From contig JASMCQ010000015.1 in assembly GCA_030753265.1 (NCBI GenBank), forward strand, positions 1 to 5,376: a DNA stretch of 5,376 nt. The letters are read 5' to 3'. This DNA is from Dehalococcoidia bacterium. Lineage in GTDB: Bacteria > Chloroflexota > Dehalococcoidia > UBA3495. The translations under genes and the position numbers were made by a program. The notes under the pieces were generated by a model. The model was not told the DNA's origin, searched no databases, and saw nothing but the letters and a program-made list of their open reading frames with translations. This document shows, piece after piece, positions 5,257 to 5,376 of the stretch (positions are counted from its first letter, which is position 1; the number at the start of each line of letters is the position of its first letter).

Positions 5257-5376
5257 ATGCATCAAGAAATGAAAGTGGTGGCCGAGCCCAGGCGAGAGAT
5301 ACCGGTGGCGGCGGAGTGTGACGTGTTGGTCGCCGGGGGCGGCCCCGCCGGGTTTGGGGCCGCGCTGGCCGCCAGG
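5257..5376 (+). CDS. FAD-dependent oxidoreductase, N-terminal part
   Basis: The first 40 codons of a gene that runs off the right edge. The start ATG is chosen because GGAGG (5246-5250) lies 6 nt upstream. After a short lead containing REIPV, the protein shows a beta-strand and dinucleotide-binding loop: CDVLVAGGGPAGFGAALAAR (residues 21-40), with the G-x-G-x-x-G pattern at Gly27, Gly29 and Gly32 that binds the FAD ADP moiety. The lead plus this loop resembles the FAD_oxidored (PF12831-type) family, whose members oxidise diverse organic substrates; the rest of the protein is needed for anything finer. An in-frame GTG at 5170 with GGAGG 7 nt upstream would add 29 residues, but these look unlike a natural flavoprotein N-terminus. 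It could share a transcript with the MFS gene. Confidence 0.85.
   Translation, partial: MHQEMKVVAEPRREIPVAAECDVLVAGGGPAGFGAALAAR

Overview
The window is high-GC bacterial DNA from an ordinary chromosomal region. The best guess is a Chloroflexota bacterium, possibly of the Dehalococcoidia/SAR202 type. This rests on the GC-rich codon use, a family 5 solute-binding lipoprotein with a long Ala/Pro/Thr tether, and an FAD-oxidoreductase N-terminus of a kind common in those lineages. The assignment is an inference from style, not from a marker gene.

Layout, left to right. (1) Positions 3-377 (+): the C-terminal part of a ketopantoate-reductase-type (PanE/ApbA) dehydrogenase, cut by the left edge, with a small stem-loop just after its stop. 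(2) Positions 510-583 (-): tRNA-Gly(TCC) with an encoded CCA and its own near-consensus promoter (TATAAT at 610..605). (3) Positions 584-1270: no intact gene. This stretch holds a fragment of the C-terminus of an IS3-family transposase (about 738-869) and some short repeats. (4) Positions 1271-3127 (-): a complete ABC-transporter substrate-binding lipoprotein (SBP_bac_5 family) with a strong intrinsic terminator downstream and a near-perfect sigma-70 promoter upstream, so it looks monocistronic. (5) Positions 3128-3711: a divergent regulatory region with two clear dyads, one over the -10 box and one against the -35 box of the lipoprotein promoter. (6) Positions 3712-4938 (+): a 12-helix MFS transporter. 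(7) Positions 4939-5256: an intergenic stretch with an 8-bp tandem repeat and other short repeats. (8) Positions 5257-5376 (+): the N-terminus of an FAD-dependent oxidoreductase, cut by the right edge.

Together the genes suggest a nutrient-uptake neighbourhood: a high-affinity binding lipoprotein without adjacent permeases, a divergent secondary transporter, and a flavoenzyme that might act on an imported organic compound. That functional link is only suggested by adjacency. I saw no defence system, CRISPR array or clearly new system. The most interesting signal is the dyad-flanked promoter of the lipoprotein gene.
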